NCBI RefSeq assembly: GCF_003933235.1
Contig: NZ_RWJI01000001.1
Span: 688,001 to 752,000, forward strand
Direction: 5' to 3'
Source of the DNA: Sphingorhabdus wooponensis
GTDB taxonomy: Bacteria; Pseudomonadota; Alphaproteobacteria; Sphingomonadales; Sphingomonadaceae
Length of the DNA: 64,000 nt
A program made the translations under genes and the position numbers. Under the pieces are notes generated by a model. That model worked only from the letters and a program-made list of their open reading frames with translations. It did no database searches and was not told the DNA's origin. Positions 45,705-58,074 of this stretch are shown here, in pieces (the stretch's first letter is position 1; every line of letters begins with the position of its first letter).

Positions 45705-46186
45705 TGACTCGTCCAAAGCCAGAAGCATTTAACAAAGTCAAAACGGTCGCCGAAAACCGACGGGCGCGGTATGATTTTCATATTGATGACAAATATGAAG
45801 CTGGCATCGTCTTGACGGGTACAGAGGTAAAGTCACTTCGTTTTGGCGAAGGATCAATTGCCGAGAGCTATGCCGAAGTTCGTGACGATCAAATTTGGTT
45901 GATTAATGCCAATATTCCTGAATTCAGCCACGGCAACCGTTTCAATCACGAACCAAAGCGCCCGCGCAAATTGCTGCTTAATGAACGTGAAATAAATAAG
46001 CTGCATGGTGCAGTGATGCGGCAGGGCATGACGCTTGTTCCGCTGTCGATTTATTTCAATGGCAGGGGCAGGGCTAAAGTGGAACTGGCATTGGCAAAGG
46101 GCAAAAAAGCGCCGGATAAGCGTGCTACGGAAAAAGAGCGCGATTGGAAGAGGGAACAAGGACGAATCATGCGGGATCGTGGATGA
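45704..46186 (+). CDS. smpB: SsrA-binding protein
   Basis: A 160-residue SmpB, partner of tmRNA in ribosome rescue. [22 protein letters not shown] opens the protein, followed by [37 protein letters not shown] and the basic C-terminal tail ending [20 protein letters not shown], which probes the empty mRNA channel. The cognate permuted tmRNA gene is 23 kb away. The stop overlaps the next start (ATGA). Confidence 0.98.
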   Translation: MTRPKPEAFNKVKTVAENRRARYDFHIDDKYEAGIVLTGTEVKSLRFGEGSIAESYAEVRDDQIWLINANIPEFSHGNRFNHEPKRPRKLLLNEREINKLHGAVMRQGMTLVPLSIYFNGRGRAKVELALAKGKKAPDKRATEKERDWKREQGRIMRDRG

Positions 46187-46749
46187 GCAAATTCAACGTC
46201 TGGTTACATAAGCAAGCGCCGACGCGCGATAGCTTTGAACGCAGCCGTTTTCTGCGTCCTTTTGCACAACGCGTCTTTCACCCGGCACTGTGGCGATTTA
46301 CGCGCCGTTCGGTGCCGCGCGGCGTTGCGCTTGGCTTGCTAGTGGGTATTTTCTTGCTCATCCCTGGCGTACAGATTGCCGGTGTTGCGCTTTTGGCGCT
46401 GCCTTTCCGCGCCAATATTCCAATTGGCGCGGCAATGACGTTTCTCAGTATGCCCGCGACCACGCCGTTTATCTTGTTCGGGTCAATTTATGTTGGTGAA
46501 TCGGTTTTACGGCTCAACAATGGTTCTGGGCGTTTTTATGAACTCATTGAAACGGCTGCGCCTTTATCTGCATGGGGCGACTATGTCTGGAACGAGGCGC
46601 CGCTCGCACTTGTTCAAGGGATAGCCGGACTTGCGATTATTTCAATCGGTGCAGCTGTTGTTGGATACTTCGCTGCCGCATGGTTCTGGCGGTGGCGCAT
46701 AAGTGCCAAATGGCGCCGTCGGTCGAAATCACTTTCGTCGGATAGGTAA
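46183..46749 (+). CDS. DUF2062 membrane protein
   Basis: A 188-residue protein with the DUF2062 pattern: [18 protein letters not shown] near residues 36-55, then [18 protein letters not shown], with about three to four hydrophobic helices ([55 protein letters not shown]). The C-terminus is basic ([13 protein letters not shown]). The ATG at 46183 overlaps the smpB stop, and the smpB-DUF2062 link suggests only shared expression. No known function. Confidence 0.82.
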   Translation: MSKFNVWLHKQAPTRDSFERSRFLRPFAQRVFHPALWRFTRRSVPRGVALGLLVGIFLLIPGVQIAGVALLALPFRANIPIGAAMTFLSMPATTPFILFGSIYVGESVLRLNNGSGRFYELIETAAPLSAWGDYVWNEAPLALVQGIAGLAIISIGAAVVGYFAAAWFWRWRISAKWRRRSKSLSSDR

Positions 46750-46884
46750 ATTTCAGACGATTTGACGCATAACCTGCACGGATGCTGCTCATCTTGACAA
46801 ATTATAGGATGCGTTCCAGCCCAAGGGCATGGTAAACAGTGACGTAAGACTAAGCATTACGATTTTATTAGCTAAGGGGTCGCT

Positions 46885-49293
46885 TTGAGCAAGATGTCGC
46901 CGCCGACCTATCCTCAGATACTTGGCAGATATGTCGAGGCGGTTTCGCGGCGGGATGTTCCAAAGCTCTCCGCCTTTGCACTGGTGATTATAATATCTCT
47001 CGCAATTATATGGTTTTCGACAGAAAATATTATTCTGCTCGGCTTTTGTGCTGGTGCAATTGGTGTTTCGATTGGGTTGATACATTATTTTTACGTGGGC
47101 CCTGTTATCGAAAGCCCCCCTGCGTTTTCAGTCCCCGACTGGTCGATAACCCATGCGGCGCTTCAGATGAACCATGCTGCTATTGCGATAAGCGACGAGA
47201 CTGGGAGCTTAGTTTGCGCTAACGACCATTTCACGAACGCTTTTCCGGGATTGAAAGCACCACTAGATCTGGGCTTTGATCACGCTAATCATGCATTATT
47301 GGATGCTGTTACTCGTACGGCATGGCGCGACGGAAGCGCGAATATCGCAGCGATCGTAATTCAGGGCCGAAGCTATAGCATACAGGTTGATCGAGCCGGT
47401 TTGTCCGACGCATATCTGTTATGGCAATTGGAGGAAATTGAAGAAAGCGACATTGAAAGCGCCGCAATTGCAATGATCACGGGGCATATCGGCCGCGTGT
47501 TGTCTAATAATGGGGTTATGGCTGTCGCCGTGAACGCCGACGGCCGAGTGTGTGCCGCCAATGCCACTTTTGCATTACGCGCGTCGGGCACGGATCGGGA
47601 TACTATCCTTGGTCGGCTGTTTTCCGATTTTGTGCAAATGGATGAGCAAGGCAGTGTATATTTTGAGCGTGAGGGGCTGGGCGGTTTACCAATCCGGTTG
47701 CTGCAGGTGCCTTTGGACGCAGAAAATGCCAAGAGCACTTTCCTTATCTTGGCCGTCGATGAAGAAGGCACGAGAGTTGATCGTGGTTTGGCGCTGACGC
47801 ATGTGGAGCAATTGCTGTCGACGCTTCCACTTGGACTGGCGCTGGTTGATCGCAATGGACGGTTTTTGTTTGCTAATAAGGCCTTCGCGCGTGTTCTAGA
47901 CGTTGAGCTACATAAGCTATCACCTTATCCTGCTGACCTTGTTATCAGCGAGGATAAAGGAGCGGTACTCGACAGCATTCGCAGATATGGAAGCGGGTCA
48001 ATGACCTCTGGCGATCTCGCGATCCGTTTGAAAGAACGGCCAGACGAGGTCATCGCTTTGTCAATTGCAGGCGTGCGCGGACTAGGTGATGCTGCGGTGC
48101 TGCTGGGACTGAAGGATGATAGCGAAGAGATCGCCCTAAAACGGCAAGTCGCGCAGCAGACGAAGATGGAATCCATTGGTCAGCTTGCAGGTGGCGTAGC
48201 GCACGACTTTAACAATATCCTGACTGCGATCATTGGTTATTGTGACCTAATGCTGATGCGACATAAGCCCGGCGATAGCGATTATGACGATATCCAGCAG
48301 ATCAAGAATAACTCTAACCGTGCAGCCAGCCTTACACGTCAGTTACTCGCCTTTTCGCGGCAACAGACCTTACGCCCGCAAGTCTTACAACTCGCGAATG
48401 TCGTCGCCGATGTCTCCAGCCTGTTGAAGCGGCTTTTAGGTGAAACGGTTCTGCTTGAGGTGCATCATGGACACGGGATTGGTGCTGTGCGGGCTGACCC
48501 AGGGCAGCTTGAACAAGTCATTATCAATTTGGGTCTTAATGCGCGTGACGCCATGCCCAAAGGGGGTGTCGTGCACATCCGAACGGCAGCCGTCAGCCAA
48601 CGCGAAGTTACCGCAATGGGCAGAGATTTTTTGCCAATTGATGATTATGTGCAGCTATCTGTCGAAGACAATGGCGTTGGGATACCAAAAGAAAATTTGT
48701 CAAAAATATTCGAACCATTCTTTACGACCAAAGAATTAGGCAAAGGTACTGGGCTTGGTCTGTCGACTGTCTACGGCATCGTCAAACAATCGGGCGGGTT
48801 TATTTTTGCAGATTCCCAACCGGAAAAAGGCACGCGGTTTGACATTTTCTTGCCTGTCCACCGAGGCGATACGCCTGTGGCGGATATTGGTAAACGCGAA
48901 CTGTACAAGCAAAGAGAATTTTGGGGCAGCGGAAGGATTTTAATTGTCGAAGACGAGGATATGGTGCGCGCGGTAACCGAGCAGGCACTATTGCGGCAAG
49001 GTTATGAGGTTGAGACCGCAAATGATGGGGCGCAAGCACTCGAGATGTTCGCGACCGGAAAGCGCTACGATCTCGTTGTCTCCGATGTTGTAATGCCTAA
49101 TTTGGATGGCCCATCAATGGCGCGGCGGTTGCGCGAAACTTATGGTGAAATCCGGTTGCTGTTCATATCCGGCTATGCCGAGGAACAATTGCGCGAAACG
49201 ATCAGTCTCGACAATGTCGCTTTTCTAGCTAAGCCGTTTTCCGTTCGGCAGATTGCTGAAGCTGTTCACGATGCGATTGCGAAGGTGGATTAG
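46885..49293 (+). CDS. cckA: Cell-cycle hybrid histidine kinase CckA
   Basis: An 802-residue hybrid kinase that, through ChpT, controls CtrA in alphaproteobacteria. Two membrane helices lie at about residues 28-44 and 49-72. PAS-like domains follow (about 85-200, 200-300 and 305-420). The phosphorylatable histidine is His440 in [16 protein letters not shown]; the ATP domain has [20 protein letters not shown] and [13 protein letters not shown]; the C-terminal receiver holds Asp734 in [13 protein letters not shown]. The TTG start at 46885 has AAGGGG seven bases upstream; an ATG at 46894 is the alternative. It lies directly before recA. Confidence 0.93.
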   Translation: MSKMSPPTYPQILGRYVEAVSRRDVPKLSAFALVIIISLAIIWFSTENIILLGFCAGAIGVSIGLIHYFYVGPVIESPPAFSVPDWSITHAALQMNHAAIAISDETGSLVCANDHFTNAFPGLKAPLDLGFDHANHALLDAVTRTAWRDGSANIAAIVIQGRSYSIQVDRAGLSDAYLLWQLEEIEESDIESAAIAMITGHIGRVLSNNGVMAVAVNADGRVCAANATFALRASGTDRDTILGRLFSDFVQMDEQGSVYFEREGLGGLPIRLLQVPLDAENAKSTFLILAVDEEGTRVDRGLALTHVEQLLSTLPLGLALVDRNGRFLFANKAFARVLDVELHKLSPYPADLVISEDKGAVLDSIRRYGSGSMTSGDLAIRLKERPDEVIALSIAGVRGLGDAAVLLGLKDDSEEIALKRQVAQQTKMESIGQLAGGVAHDFNNILTAIIGYCDLMLMRHKPGDSDYDDIQQIKNNSNRAASLTRQLLAFSRQQTLRPQVLQLANVVADVSSLLKRLLGETVLLEVHHGHGIGAVRADPGQLEQVIINLGLNARDAMPKGGVVHIRTAAVSQREVTAMGRDFLPIDDYVQLSVEDNGVGIPKENLSKIFEPFFTTKELGKGTGLGLSTVYGIVKQSGGFIFADSQPEKGTRFDIFLPVHRGDTPVADIGKRELYKQREFWGSGRILIVEDEDMVRAVTEQALLRQGYEVETANDGAQALEMFATGKRYDLVVSDVVMPNLDGPSMARRLRETYGEIRLLFISGYAEEQLRETISLDNVAFLAKPFSVRQIAEAVHDAIAKVD

Positions 49294-49327
49294 GTTAGAT
49301 ACTGAAATACAATATATAAATTTTTTT

Positions 49328-49342
49328 GTTCTACTCTTGTTC
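49328..49342 (+). promoter_or_regulatory. LexA operator upstream of recA
   Basis: GTTC, seven bases, GTTC, the direct-repeat operator recognised by alphaproteobacterial LexA, lies 79 bases before the recA start. A GAAC N7 GTAC near-match overlaps just downstream (49348-49362), and a 7-base inverted repeat GGAACAG / CTGTTCC (49347-49353, 49370-49376) suggests a second site or dyad. It implies SOS induction of recA. Confidence 0.85.
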
Positions 49343-49420
49343 TTTTGGAACAGAAGGCGTACATAATAGCTGTTCCGATGAAGTCGTTCGGAATAGGCAT
49401 GACGCTAAAGGAGTGGAAAA

Positions 49421-50500
49421 ATGGCAGCAAGTCTCAAGATAATTGATGGGAATCAGGCAAACGGTATGAAAAATTCGGAACGTGAAAAAGCTCTAGAAGC
49501 AGCTTTGGCGCAGATTGACCGCGCATTTGGCAAGGGCTCGGCGATGAAGCTCGGCAGTCGTGAGGCGATTAGCATCGACGCAGTGTCGACCGGCTCGCTT
49601 GGGTTGGACATTGCACTTGGCATTGGTGGATTGCCTAAGGGGCGCGTGATTGAAATTTATGGTCCTGAAAGTTCGGGTAAAACGACATTAACGCTGCACG
49701 TAATTGCAGAGGCGCAAAAGGCAGGCGGAACAGCGGCATTCATTGACGCAGAGCATGCGCTTGACCCCGGCTATGCGAAGAAGCTTGGTGTAGACGTCGA
49801 TAATTTGATCGTATCACAGCCAGATACGGGTGAGCAGGCGCTTGAGATCGCTGACACTTTGGTACGTTCAAACGCCGTGGACATCATCGTGATCGACTCG
49901 GTGGCGGCACTTGTTCCGCGCGCAGAAATTGAGGGTGAAATGGGCGACAGCCATGTCGGCCTGCAAGCCCGTTTGATGAGCCAAGCGCTGCGCAAGATTA
50001 CGGGTTCGATCAGCCGTTCAAATTGCATGGTCATCTTCATCAACCAAATTCGTATGAAGATTGGGGTGATGTATGGTTCGCCAGAAACCACCACAGGCGG
50101 CAACGCGTTGAAATTCTATGCATCGGTGCGTTTGGACATCCGCCGCACAGGCCAGATCAAAGCCGGTGAAGATATTGTCGGTAACACGACCCGCGTGAAG
50201 GTGGTGAAGAACAAGGTCGCGCCGCCATTCAAACAGGTCGAATTTGACATCATGTATGGCGAAGGCATTTCCAAAACGGGTGAATTGCTTGATTTGGGCG
50301 TGAAGGCCGGATTGGTCGAAAAATCGGGTAGCTGGTTTAGCTATGATTCGATTCGCATCGGCCAAGGTCGTGAGAATTCGAAAAGCTATCTGACAGAAAA
50401 TCCTGAAGTTGCGGCGCGTTTGGAAGCCGCCATTCGCGGCAAGACAGAAGAGGTCGCTGAGGTCCTGATGACGGGACCAGATGCAGACGACGACATTTAA
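49421..50500 (+). CDS. recA: Recombinase RecA
   Basis: A 359-residue RecA that forms nucleoprotein filaments for strand exchange and activates LexA self-cleavage. The Walker A motif GPESSGKT is at residues 81-88. [37 protein letters not shown] and the L2 loop [21 protein letters not shown] are intact. The acidic C-terminus (GPDADDDI) is normal. The start is the ATG with AAAGGAG ahead; the SOS operator is listed separately and a hairpin follows the stop. Confidence 0.99.
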   Translation: MAASLKIIDGNQANGMKNSEREKALEAALAQIDRAFGKGSAMKLGSREAISIDAVSTGSLGLDIALGIGGLPKGRVIEIYGPESSGKTTLTLHVIAEAQKAGGTAAFIDAEHALDPGYAKKLGVDVDNLIVSQPDTGEQALEIADTLVRSNAVDIIVIDSVAALVPRAEIEGEMGDSHVGLQARLMSQALRKITGSISRSNCMVIFINQIRMKIGVMYGSPETTTGGNALKFYASVRLDIRRTGQIKAGEDIVGNTTRVKVVKNKVAPPFKQVEFDIMYGEGISKTGELLDLGVKAGLVEKSGSWFSYDSIRIGQGRENSKSYLTENPEVAARLEAAIRGKTEEVAEVLMTGPDADDDI

Positions 50501-50543
50501 AATTTTTACGAACAAGCGCGGTCTTGCCTGAGGTCGCAGCTTT

Positions 50544-50573
50544 GGCCCGCCCTGGTCCACCCCGGGGCGGGCC
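50544..50573 (+). terminator. Terminator-like hairpin after recA
   Basis: GGCCCGCCC at 50544-50552 pairs with GGGCGGGCC at 50565-50573, a nine-base GC stem with a 12-base loop, 44 bases beyond the recA stop, followed by ATTTGTTT. The T run is broken, so it is a moderate Rho-independent terminator candidate. Confidence 0.65.
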
Positions 50574-50679
50574 ATTTGTTTGAAAATGGTGGCGACGGTC
50601 TGAAGTCCGTATGTTCCGTGGCCCGCGATATCCGCGCTAAGTTCTTGACAGGCAAGATGGCTGGGTCACAACGGTTGGC

Positions 50680-51498
50680 ATGAAGCCTGACATACATCTC
50701 ATCGGATTACCCACAGATCAGAACAGTTCGTTCGCGCGCGGGGCCGCATCTGCACCATCGGCCATCCGCGCGGCATTGTGGAGCGACCGGGGCAATCTGT
50801 CCGCGCAGTCCGGCCTTGAAATCGGCACAGACGTTAAGCTTAAGGATCTCGGCGATTTGCCCCTATCGGACGTTGACTGTGCAGCCGATGATGCCTTGAT
50901 CATGCAGGCGGCTACCGACAGCACGAATATAGATGCTATCCCTCTATTCCTCGGTGGGGATCATGCGGTGACCTATCCCATCGTTGCGGCGCTGGCAGCG
51001 CGGCATGGACCGCTGAACATTCTGCATTTTGATGCGCATCCTGATCTCTATGCTGATTTTGAAGGTAATCCGCGCAGCCATGCATCGCCCTTTGCGCGCA
51101 TATTGGAAGAGGGGCATGCAAAGCGTATCATACAGGTCGGCATTCGCACATTAAATAAGCACTGCCGCGACCAAGCTGAACTTTATAGTGTTGAAATTCT
51201 ACCGATACTCAATTTCGAAGTCGGTATGGTGCCAATCCTAGATGGCCCATTATATATCAGCGTTGACCTTGACGGCATCGATCCGTCCGAAGCACCTGGG
51301 GTGGCCCATCCCGAACCCGGCGGTTTAACTGTGCGCGAAGTCCAGTCCATTATCGCCAAGCAGCGCGCCCACATTGTTGGTGCGGATATAGTCGAACTGA
51401 ATCCTGCCCGCGACGTGAACGACATCACTGCGATAGTCGCGGCCAAGCTCGTGCGGGAAATTGCCGCGCAAATGCATCAAAATTACGACCATCCATAA
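50680..51498 (+). CDS. Ureohydrolase (arginase/agmatinase family)
   Basis: A 272-residue binuclear manganese hydrolase that would release urea from a guanidino compound. Metal ligands are complete: GGDHAVTYP, DAHPDLYADF and SVDLDGIDPSEAPGVAHP. The family includes arginase, agmatinase, guanidinobutyrase and formiminoglutamase, and substrate cannot be fixed from the sequence. With aguA/aguB elsewhere in the window an agmatinase would offer a second agmatine exit. It is followed by a GST gene after 10 bases. Confidence 0.88.
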   Translation: MKPDIHLIGLPTDQNSSFARGAASAPSAIRAALWSDRGNLSAQSGLEIGTDVKLKDLGDLPLSDVDCAADDALIMQAATDSTNIDAIPLFLGGDHAVTYPIVAALAARHGPLNILHFDAHPDLYADFEGNPRSHASPFARILEEGHAKRIIQVGIRTLNKHCRDQAELYSVEILPILNFEVGMVPILDGPLYISVDLDGIDPSEAPGVAHPEPGGLTVREVQSIIAKQRAHIVGADIVELNPARDVNDITAIVAAKLVREIAAQMHQNYDHP

Positions 51499-51508
51499 GG
51501 ACACCGCC

Positions 51509-52135
51509 ATGACCATCATCGTACACCATCTCAACCATTCGCGTTCGCAACGGATCTTGTGGCTGCTCGAAGAACTCAACCTATCATATGAAATCTGCCA
51601 TCATGCTCGTGATGCTGTGACTAATCTGGCGCCAGAAGCGCTTTTAAAAATGCACCCTTTGGGCAAGTCGCCTTTGATTGAAGATGATGGGAAAATGATT
51701 TTCGAATCCGGCGCCATCGTTGAATATCTGTGCGAACGGCACAATGGCGCGCATCTCGTTCCTGCAAGGGGCACTGACGCGCATATCCGCTATCTTGAGT
51801 TCATGCATTTTGCCGAAGGCTCGGCGATGACACCAATTTTGTTGAACCTGTACACTGCGCGGTTGGGCGATGCAGCAGCACCTTTGCATCCGCGTATCAA
51901 TCAGCAGCTTGAAAGCCATTTTGCGTTCATGGAAGACCAATTGAAAGCTACAGGTTGGTTTGTGGGCGATAGCTTGACTGGGGCAGACATTATGATGAGC
52001 TTTCCAGCCGAAGCCGCAGTTAAAATGGGGCGGGCAGCAAATCTGCCAAACCTCACCGCTTTCGTTGAAAAAATCCATGCCCGACAGGCATATCAGGCCG
52101 CTCTACAAAAGGGCGGGCCTTATGCCTATGCGTGA
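51509..52135 (+). CDS. Glutathione S-transferase family protein
   Basis: A 208-residue GST: a thioredoxin-like N-domain (TIIVHHLNHSRSQRILWLLE; HPLGKSPLIEDDGKMIFESG with the cis-proline and ESGAI glutathione-binding motif) and an all-helical C-domain (NLYTARLGDAAAPLHPRINQ, DSLTGADIMMSFPAEAAV). The ATG at 51509 has AAGG ahead; an in-frame ATG at 51461 lies in the previous gene. Substrate unknown; probably detoxification. It may be cotranscribed with the ureohydrolase. Confidence 0.9.
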   Translation: MTIIVHHLNHSRSQRILWLLEELNLSYEICHHARDAVTNLAPEALLKMHPLGKSPLIEDDGKMIFESGAIVEYLCERHNGAHLVPARGTDAHIRYLEFMHFAEGSAMTPILLNLYTARLGDAAAPLHPRINQQLESHFAFMEDQLKATGWFVGDSLTGADIMMSFPAEAAVKMGRAANLPNLTAFVEKIHARQAYQAALQKGGPYAYA

Positions 52136-52198
52136 TAGCGGGGGCAAACTACAATCCGGCTTGCAGCGCGGCGAGTCGTTCCCTAAGTCGCAGTCATT

Positions 52199-54841
52199 AT
52201 GACTTCGACCAATGACATTCGCCGCGGCTTCCTCGATTATTTCGGTGGCGCCAATCATGACATAGTGCAGTCTGCACCGCTCGTGCCTTATAACGACCCG
52301 ACTTTGATGTTCGTCAATGCCGGGATGGTGCCGTTCAAGAACGTGTTCACGGGCCTTGAAAGCCGCGAAACGCCGCGCGCAGCCTCAAGCCAGAAATGTG
52401 TGCGGGCAGGGGGCAAGCATAACGACCTCGATAATGTGGGGTATACGGCACGGCACCACACGTTTTTTGAAATGCTCGGTAACTTCTCGTTCGGCGATTA
52501 TTTCAAAGAGCAAGCAATTACCCATGCATGGACATTGTTGACCAAGGAATGGGGCCTTGACCCCGCGCGGTTGACGACAACCGTCTATCATACTGACGAT
52601 GAAGCGTTCGACCTTTGGCGCAAGATTGCTGGTCTGCCCGAAGAACGCATCATTCGGATTTCAACCAACGATAACTTTTGGTCGATGGGTGACACGGGGC
52701 CATGCGGACCATGCAGCGAAATATTTTACGACCATGGTGAGCATATCTTCGGTGGTCCTCCCGGAAGCCCTGATGAAGATGGCGACCGTTTTGTTGAAAT
52801 CTGGAACCTTGTGTTCATGCAGTTTGAACGGCAGGACGACGGGACCGATGTGCCATTGCCAAAGCCGTCTATTGACACGGGCATGGGACTGGAGCGGATC
52901 GCTGCCGTCATGCAGGGCGTCACGGACAATTACGACACCGATACGTTCAAGGCATTAATCAATGCGTCTGAGGAACTGACGGGTACAAAGGCGGTTGGCG
53001 ATCAGAAGGCCAGTCATCGCGTCATCGCGGACCATCTACGCTCTACAAGCTTCCTGCTCGCCGATGGTGTGATGCCGTCAAATGAAGGCCGTGGATATGT
53101 TCTGCGGCGTATTATGCGTCGTGCCATGCGCCATGCACATATTCTTGGTGCGAAAGAGCCGTTGATGCACCGCTTGGTCGGAAGCCTTGCCGCTGAAATG
53201 GGCGCGGCTTATCCTGAGCTATTGCGCGCGCAGCCGATGATTGAGGCGACGTTAAAGCAAGAGGAAACCCAGTTCCGTCGTACGCTTGATAAGGGCATTA
53301 AGCTGCTCGACGAAGCTACGGCAGGTATGGCGCCGGGCGATATTTTGGCCGGCGACACGGCGTTCAAGCTGTATGACACTTATGGTTTTCCTTATGATTT
53401 GACCGAAGATGCGTTGCGCGCGCAGGGCTTTGGTATTGATCAGGCGGGCTTTGAAACCGCCATGAACACGCAAAAAGCGATGGCGCGGGCCGCATGGAAG
53501 GGCTCAGGCGCGAAGGCATCGGATGATGTGTGGTTTGACATTGCCGAACGTGTCGGCAGCACCGAATTTACAGGCTATGCCGCCAATGAGGGTGAGGGGC
53601 AGGTGGTCGCACTCGTGAAGGATGGCGCAGAAGTGCAATCTGCCGTTGCGAATGACACAGTTACAGTCATTACCAACCAAACGCCATTTTACGGCGAGAG
53701 CGGCGGCCAAATGGGTGACGCTGGCTTTATTTCCAGCGGCAACATGCGCGGCGAAGTGACCGACACGGCAAAGCCCTTGGGTCGTTTGCATGCGCATCAA
53801 GTCACCATTAATACAGGTGAGATTAAAGTCGGCGATTTCGTTACACTGAAAATCGACACCCAGCGTCGTAATTCATTGCGTGCGAACCACAGCGCCACAC
53901 ACTTGCTGCATGCGTCATTACGGCATCGTTTGGGCGAGCATGTGACGCAAAAGGGCAGCATGGTCGCGCCCGATCGCTTGCGTTTCGATTTTTCGCATAA
54001 CCAAGCTGTGTCGCCGCAAGAGATTGCTTTGATCGAGGCTGACGTAAACGCACAAATTCGTGGCAATGACGCGGTGACCACGCGCCTAATGACACCCGAT
54101 GACGCCGTCGCCGCTGGCGCTTTGGCATTGTTTGGTGAGAAATATGGTGAAGAAGTCCGTGTTCTTACAATGGGTAAGACTGACGATACGCATTATTCGT
54201 TGGAGCTGTGCGGCGGCACTCATGTCAACGCATTGGGCGACATCGCTTTGTTCACCATCATCTCCGAAGGCGCAGTCGCAAGCGGCATTCGCCGTATCGA
54301 GGCGCTGACGGGCGAAGCAGCGCGCTTATGGCTTGCTGGTCGTGAGAATCAGTTGAAGAATGTCGCCGCACTTTTGAAGACAGCGCCGGACGAAGTGGGT
54401 GTGCGTATCGAAACGCTCATGAACGAACGCAAGCGGTTGGAAAAAGAGCTGTCCGAAGCAAAAACAGCGCTCGCGTTGTCCGGTGGTAGCGGTCCTAAGG
54501 TAGAGGCTGAGCAAATTGGCGATGTGACCTTCATGGGACAGGTCATCGCAGGCATTGAGCCAAAAATGCTGCGCGGCCTTGCCGATGACCAGATGAAGGC
54601 CATTGGTACAGGTATTGTCGCTATCATTGCTGCAAATGAAAACAGCAATACGGTTGTGGTGGCTGTATCGTCTGCCTTGCATGATACAATGACCGCGCCT
54701 GACCTGGTGCGTGCGGCAACGGAAGCCATGGGCGCGCAAGGCGGCGGTGGACGCCCCGACATGGCGCAAGGTGGTGGTCCTGCTGGCGCTGAGTTGGCAC
54801 AGGCCGCGTTGGATGCGATAAAGGCAAAAATCGCTGGTTAA
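52199..54841 (+). CDS. alaS: Alanyl-tRNA synthetase
   Basis: An 880-residue class II synthetase. The aminoacylation domain ([58 protein letters not shown]), the editing domain with zinc-binding [19 protein letters not shown] and CGGTHV from Cys671, and a C-terminal oligomerisation/Ala domain (about 750-880) are all present. AlaRS also charges tmRNA, whose gene is in the window. It converges with the antiporter gene with a four-base overlap. Confidence 0.98.
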   Translation: MTSTNDIRRGFLDYFGGANHDIVQSAPLVPYNDPTLMFVNAGMVPFKNVFTGLESRETPRAASSQKCVRAGGKHNDLDNVGYTARHHTFFEMLGNFSFGDYFKEQAITHAWTLLTKEWGLDPARLTTTVYHTDDEAFDLWRKIAGLPEERIIRISTNDNFWSMGDTGPCGPCSEIFYDHGEHIFGGPPGSPDEDGDRFVEIWNLVFMQFERQDDGTDVPLPKPSIDTGMGLERIAAVMQGVTDNYDTDTFKALINASEELTGTKAVGDQKASHRVIADHLRSTSFLLADGVMPSNEGRGYVLRRIMRRAMRHAHILGAKEPLMHRLVGSLAAEMGAAYPELLRAQPMIEATLKQEETQFRRTLDKGIKLLDEATAGMAPGDILAGDTAFKLYDTYGFPYDLTEDALRAQGFGIDQAGFETAMNTQKAMARAAWKGSGAKASDDVWFDIAERVGSTEFTGYAANEGEGQVVALVKDGAEVQSAVANDTVTVITNQTPFYGESGGQMGDAGFISSGNMRGEVTDTAKPLGRLHAHQVTINTGEIKVGDFVTLKIDTQRRNSLRANHSATHLLHASLRHRLGEHVTQKGSMVAPDRLRFDFSHNQAVSPQEIALIEADVNAQIRGNDAVTTRLMTPDDAVAAGALALFGEKYGEEVRVLTMGKTDDTHYSLELCGGTHVNALGDIALFTIISEGAVASGIRRIEALTGEAARLWLAGRENQLKNVAALLKTAPDEVGVRIETLMNERKRLEKELSEAKTALALSGGSGPKVEAEQIGDVTFMGQVIAGIEPKMLRGLADDQMKAIGTGIVAIIAANENSNTVVVAVSSALHDTMTAPDLVRAATEAMGAQGGGGRPDMAQGGGPAGAELAQAALDAIKAKIAG

Positions 54842-56598
54842 GAGGTAAGTTTGAGCTTGGGGGCCTCATCAAGGCCCCCTGCTTCTTTTATTTGCCGCCG
54901 GAATTCATCCCGCTTTTCGTGGATAGATGCAATTACAGGGCCCATAGCAACGCCCAGATCAACGAGCACTGCTTCCGATAGCTGGAGCGAGCTTTCCAGC
55001 GTTTCCGGTACGGCGTCGGTAACACCTGCCTGATAGAGTTTCGCGGCATGATCTGAATCGCGTGCACGCGCGACAATCGTGATATCGGGCAACCATTGAC
55101 GTACCCGCTTAACGATATGTTCCGCTAAAACAGGTTGGTCCATTGTCAAAATCAACGCTTTGGCATGGCCCAAGTTCAATTTATCCAACGTTTCGGGCCG
55201 TGAGATGTCGCCGTAGATAACCTTGTAACCCGCCCGCCGCGCGGCGGTTACCGCGTCGACATTGGAATCCACGGCAACATAAGGCTGACCATGCATGGTC
55301 AGCATGTCGGCCACTAAGTTTCCGACCCGGCCAAAGCCGATCACAACCGTTCGTGGTTCTTCCGCCGGGTCTATCTCATACACCTCGTCATCGCTTTCGC
55401 GCAGTTCCAGACGGCGGGACATATCATGACCGATACGTGCCAATATCGGGGTTATCGTGAGGCCGATTGCGGTTGCCACTTGCCAGAAGTTAACAGTTGC
55501 GTCGTCGATGATCTGCGCTGCGCCCGCGACGCCTAAGACGATTAATGTGGTTTCGGACGGGCTACCCATCAGGACGCCGGTTTCAGTCGCTGTTCCCGTT
55601 CGTGCCCCGTTCAACTTCAACAAACTTGCTGTGACAGCGGCTTTAACAAGCACCACAGCCGCCACTGCACCAACCAAAGTGGCCCAATTGGACGCTACAA
55701 ACCGCAAATCGACCTGCATACCGATGCTGATGAGAAAAACACCGAGCGCCAGCCCTTTGAAGGGTGCAGTCATAACATCTACTTCGTTATGATAGTCGGT
55801 CTCAGCGATTAAGAGACCAGCAATCATCGCACCCACGATGGGCGAAAGGCCGACAGCGCCTGTTGCCAGACTTGCGACGATGACAACGAGTAAGCTGACC
55901 GATACAAATAGCTCAGGGCTTTTTGTGCGCGCGGCTTGTCCGAACAAACGGGGTAAGAAGAAGCGGCCGAGCACAAGCATCGCGACGATGACAAGGCCAC
56001 CCTGCCACAAGACGGTAAGAAGGCCCGACCATGAATCTGCGCCAGCCTGTGGTGCCAAGGCACCCAAAACGAATATAATGGGTACAATAGCCAAATCTTC
56101 GAACAGCAACATGGCCAGTGCGGACTTACCAACAGCGGAATGCGTGCCTGATATTGGAAGCACCAAGGCCGTCGACGACAGTGCTAGTGCAACCCCAATG
56201 CCGATGGCGGCGGTCGCGCCATATCCGAACGCATATAAACCAGCCGCGATTATAAGGCCCGCGCCAAATAACTGCGCTGCGCCGACGCCGAACACCAAAC
56301 GCCGCATTTTCCATAATCTGCGGAAAGACAGCTCAAGACCAATGGAAAACAGCAATAAAATAATGCCATATTCGCCTATGGGATGAATAGCTTCTGGATT
56401 GGTGATGGTGACCCATTCGAGCATTGGGTACATGGGCACCAAGGATCCAAGGCCCATTGGGCCAACCATTATTCCGACTAATATAAAACCAATGATGGGC
56501 GTGATGCGAAGCCGAGCAAACGCAGGAATGACGATGCCCGCCGCACCCAATATGACGAGCAGATCGCTAATGCCTTCGGTTTGTAGTTCACCTGCCAT
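54838..56598 (-). CDS. Kef-type cation:proton antiporter with TrkA-N domain
   Basis: A 586-residue membrane protein: about 12 hydrophobic segments from residue 10 to 390 of the CPA2 antiporter fold ([58 protein letters not shown]), then a cytoplasmic TrkA-N/RCK NAD-binding domain at about 420-530 ([34 protein letters not shown]). Resembles KefB/KefC and YbaL-type exchangers; whether it exports potassium gated by glutathione adducts is not decided. A GST gene lies one gene away. The 3' end overlaps alaS by four bases. Confidence 0.92.
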   Translation of the reverse strand: MAGELQTEGISDLLVILGAAGIVIPAFARLRITPIIGFILVGIMVGPMGLGSLVPMYPMLEWVTITNPEAIHPIGEYGIILLLFSIGLELSFRRLWKMRRLVFGVGAAQLFGAGLIIAAGLYAFGYGATAAIGIGVALALSSTALVLPISGTHSAVGKSALAMLLFEDLAIVPIIFVLGALAPQAGADSWSGLLTVLWQGGLVIVAMLVLGRFFLPRLFGQAARTKSPELFVSVSLLVVIVASLATGAVGLSPIVGAMIAGLLIAETDYHNEVDVMTAPFKGLALGVFLISIGMQVDLRFVASNWATLVGAVAAVVLVKAAVTASLLKLNGARTGTATETGVLMGSPSETTLIVLGVAGAAQIIDDATVNFWQVATAIGLTITPILARIGHDMSRRLELRESDDEVYEIDPAEEPRTVVIGFGRVGNLVADMLTMHGQPYVAVDSNVDAVTAARRAGYKVIYGDISRPETLDKLNLGHAKALILTMDQPVLAEHIVKRVRQWLPDITIVARARDSDHAAKLYQAGVTDAVPETLESSLQLSEAVLVDLGVAMGPVIASIHEKRDEFRRQIKEAGGLDEAPKLKLTS

Positions 56599-56651
56599 GA
56601 TGGCTATTTACGCACAGGCGGCATGATAAAGAAAGGGCAGGGCAATAAAAA

Positions 56652-56675
56652 AGCGCGGGAGTTGCCTCCCGCGCT
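56652..56675 (-). terminator. Rho-independent terminator of icd
   Basis: A perfect 10-base stem AGCGCGGGAG / CTCCCGCGCT around a TTGC loop; read on the minus strand it is followed by a run of six T. It lies 24 bases downstream of the icd stop, matching a classical terminator. Confidence 0.93.
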
Positions 56676-56699
56676 CGCACATTTTTACATGTGCTGGCG

Positions 56700-57920
56700 T
56701 TACATCCAGCTTCCCATTTTGATTTCGAGATTGGCACGAACCTGCTCAAAAAACTGTTCTGTGGTCATCCATGCCTGATCTGGGCCGATGAGGATCGCGA
56801 GATCCTTTGTCATATGGCCATCTTCGACGGTTTGAATGCAGACTTCTTCCAACGTTTCGGCAAAGCGCGTAACTTCAGGCGTTTCATCGAACTTACCGCG
56901 GAATTTGAGGCCGCCTGTCCATGCGAAAATCGACGCAATCGGGTTTGTTGAGGTTGCCTTGCCTTGCTGATGCTGGCGATAATGGCGGGTAACCGTGCCA
57001 TGCGCGGCCTCGGCTTCAACGGTCTTGCCATCTGGGGTCATCAGAATGGAGGTCATCAGGCCAAGCGAGCCGAAGCCCTGTGCAACCTGATCAGACTGCA
57101 CGTCGCCATCATAATTCTTACAAGCCCAGATGAACTTGCCCGACCATTTCAGCGCCGAAGCGACCATATCGTCGATCAAACGGTGCTCGTACACAATGCC
57201 CAGTTCCTTGAACTTTGCTGCGAATTCGGTTTCGTACACTTCTTGAAACAGATCTTTGAAACGACCGTCATAATATTTGAGGATGGTGTTCTTGGTAGAC
57301 AGATATACGGGCCATTCGCGGGTCACGCCATAGTTCAACGACGCACGGGCAAAGTCGCGGATGGAATCGTCGAGATTGTACATCGCGAGCGCCACGCCTG
57401 GCGAAGGGTAACGGAAAACTTCTTCGTCAATTTTCTGGCCATCATCGCCGTCCCATACGAGACGTAGCGTTCCGGGGCCGGGAACCAGGAAATCAGTCGC
57501 GCGATACTGGTCGCCAAAGGCATGACGACCAATCACGATTGGGTCGGTCCAGCCAGGGATCAAGCGTGGTACGTTTTCGATGACGATTGGCTCGCGGAAA
57601 ACTACGCCGCCCAAAATGTTGCGGATGGTGCCATTGGGCGACTTCCACATTTTTTGCAGACCGAATTCTTCAACGCGCGCTTCATCAGGCGTAATCGTGG
57701 CGCACTTTACGCCAACGCCGAATTCGCGGATGGCATTGGCGGAATCGACCGTGACCTTATCATTGGTCTTGTCCCGATATTCCATGCCCAGATCATAATA
57801 TTTCAGATCGATATCAAGATATGGCAAAATGAGTCGCTCACGTATCCATTCCCAGATAATCCGTGTCATTTCGTCGCCATCAAGCTCGACAACTGGGTTT
57901 TTGACCTTAATTTTTGTCAT
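56700..57920 (-). CDS. icd: Isocitrate dehydrogenase, NADP-dependent (eukaryotic-type homodimer)
   Basis: A 406-residue enzyme of the type II isocitrate dehydrogenases (as in alphaproteobacteria and mitochondria), giving 2-oxoglutarate, CO2 and NADPH in the TCA cycle. [58 protein letters not shown] and [19 protein letters not shown] are characteristic and the length is standard. The ATG at 57920 is used; a longer in-frame start at 57932 adds four residues. A perfect terminator follows, so it is probably monocistronic. Confidence 0.97.
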   Translation of the reverse strand: MTKIKVKNPVVELDGDEMTRIIWEWIRERLILPYLDIDLKYYDLGMEYRDKTNDKVTVDSANAIREFGVGVKCATITPDEARVEEFGLQKMWKSPNGTIRNILGGVVFREPIVIENVPRLIPGWTDPIVIGRHAFGDQYRATDFLVPGPGTLRLVWDGDDGQKIDEEVFRYPSPGVALAMYNLDDSIRDFARASLNYGVTREWPVYLSTKNTILKYYDGRFKDLFQEVYETEFAAKFKELGIVYEHRLIDDMVASALKWSGKFIWACKNYDGDVQSDQVAQGFGSLGLMTSILMTPDGKTVEAEAAHGTVTRHYRQHQQGKATSTNPIASIFAWTGGLKFRGKFDETPEVTRFAETLEEVCIQTVEDGHMTKDLAILIGPDQAWMTTEQFFEQVRANLEIKMGSWM

Positions 57921-58074
57921 GGTAGAAAACACTTTCTATCTGGGGAGATTTGCGATTTGAGCGGTGCCATAGCAAAGTCTGCCATATGTTCAACTGCATC
58001 CCAATTATTGTCTGAAAATGGCTGAAATTGTATCTTAGGTTGTAAGATGGCGGCGCATCCCCTAGCTAAGGTCT

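Noticed and set aside
46750-46884. TTGACA-containing promoter for cckA
   Set aside because: A TTGACA is present but no matching -10 element lies at 16-18 bases, so it was not listed as a feature.
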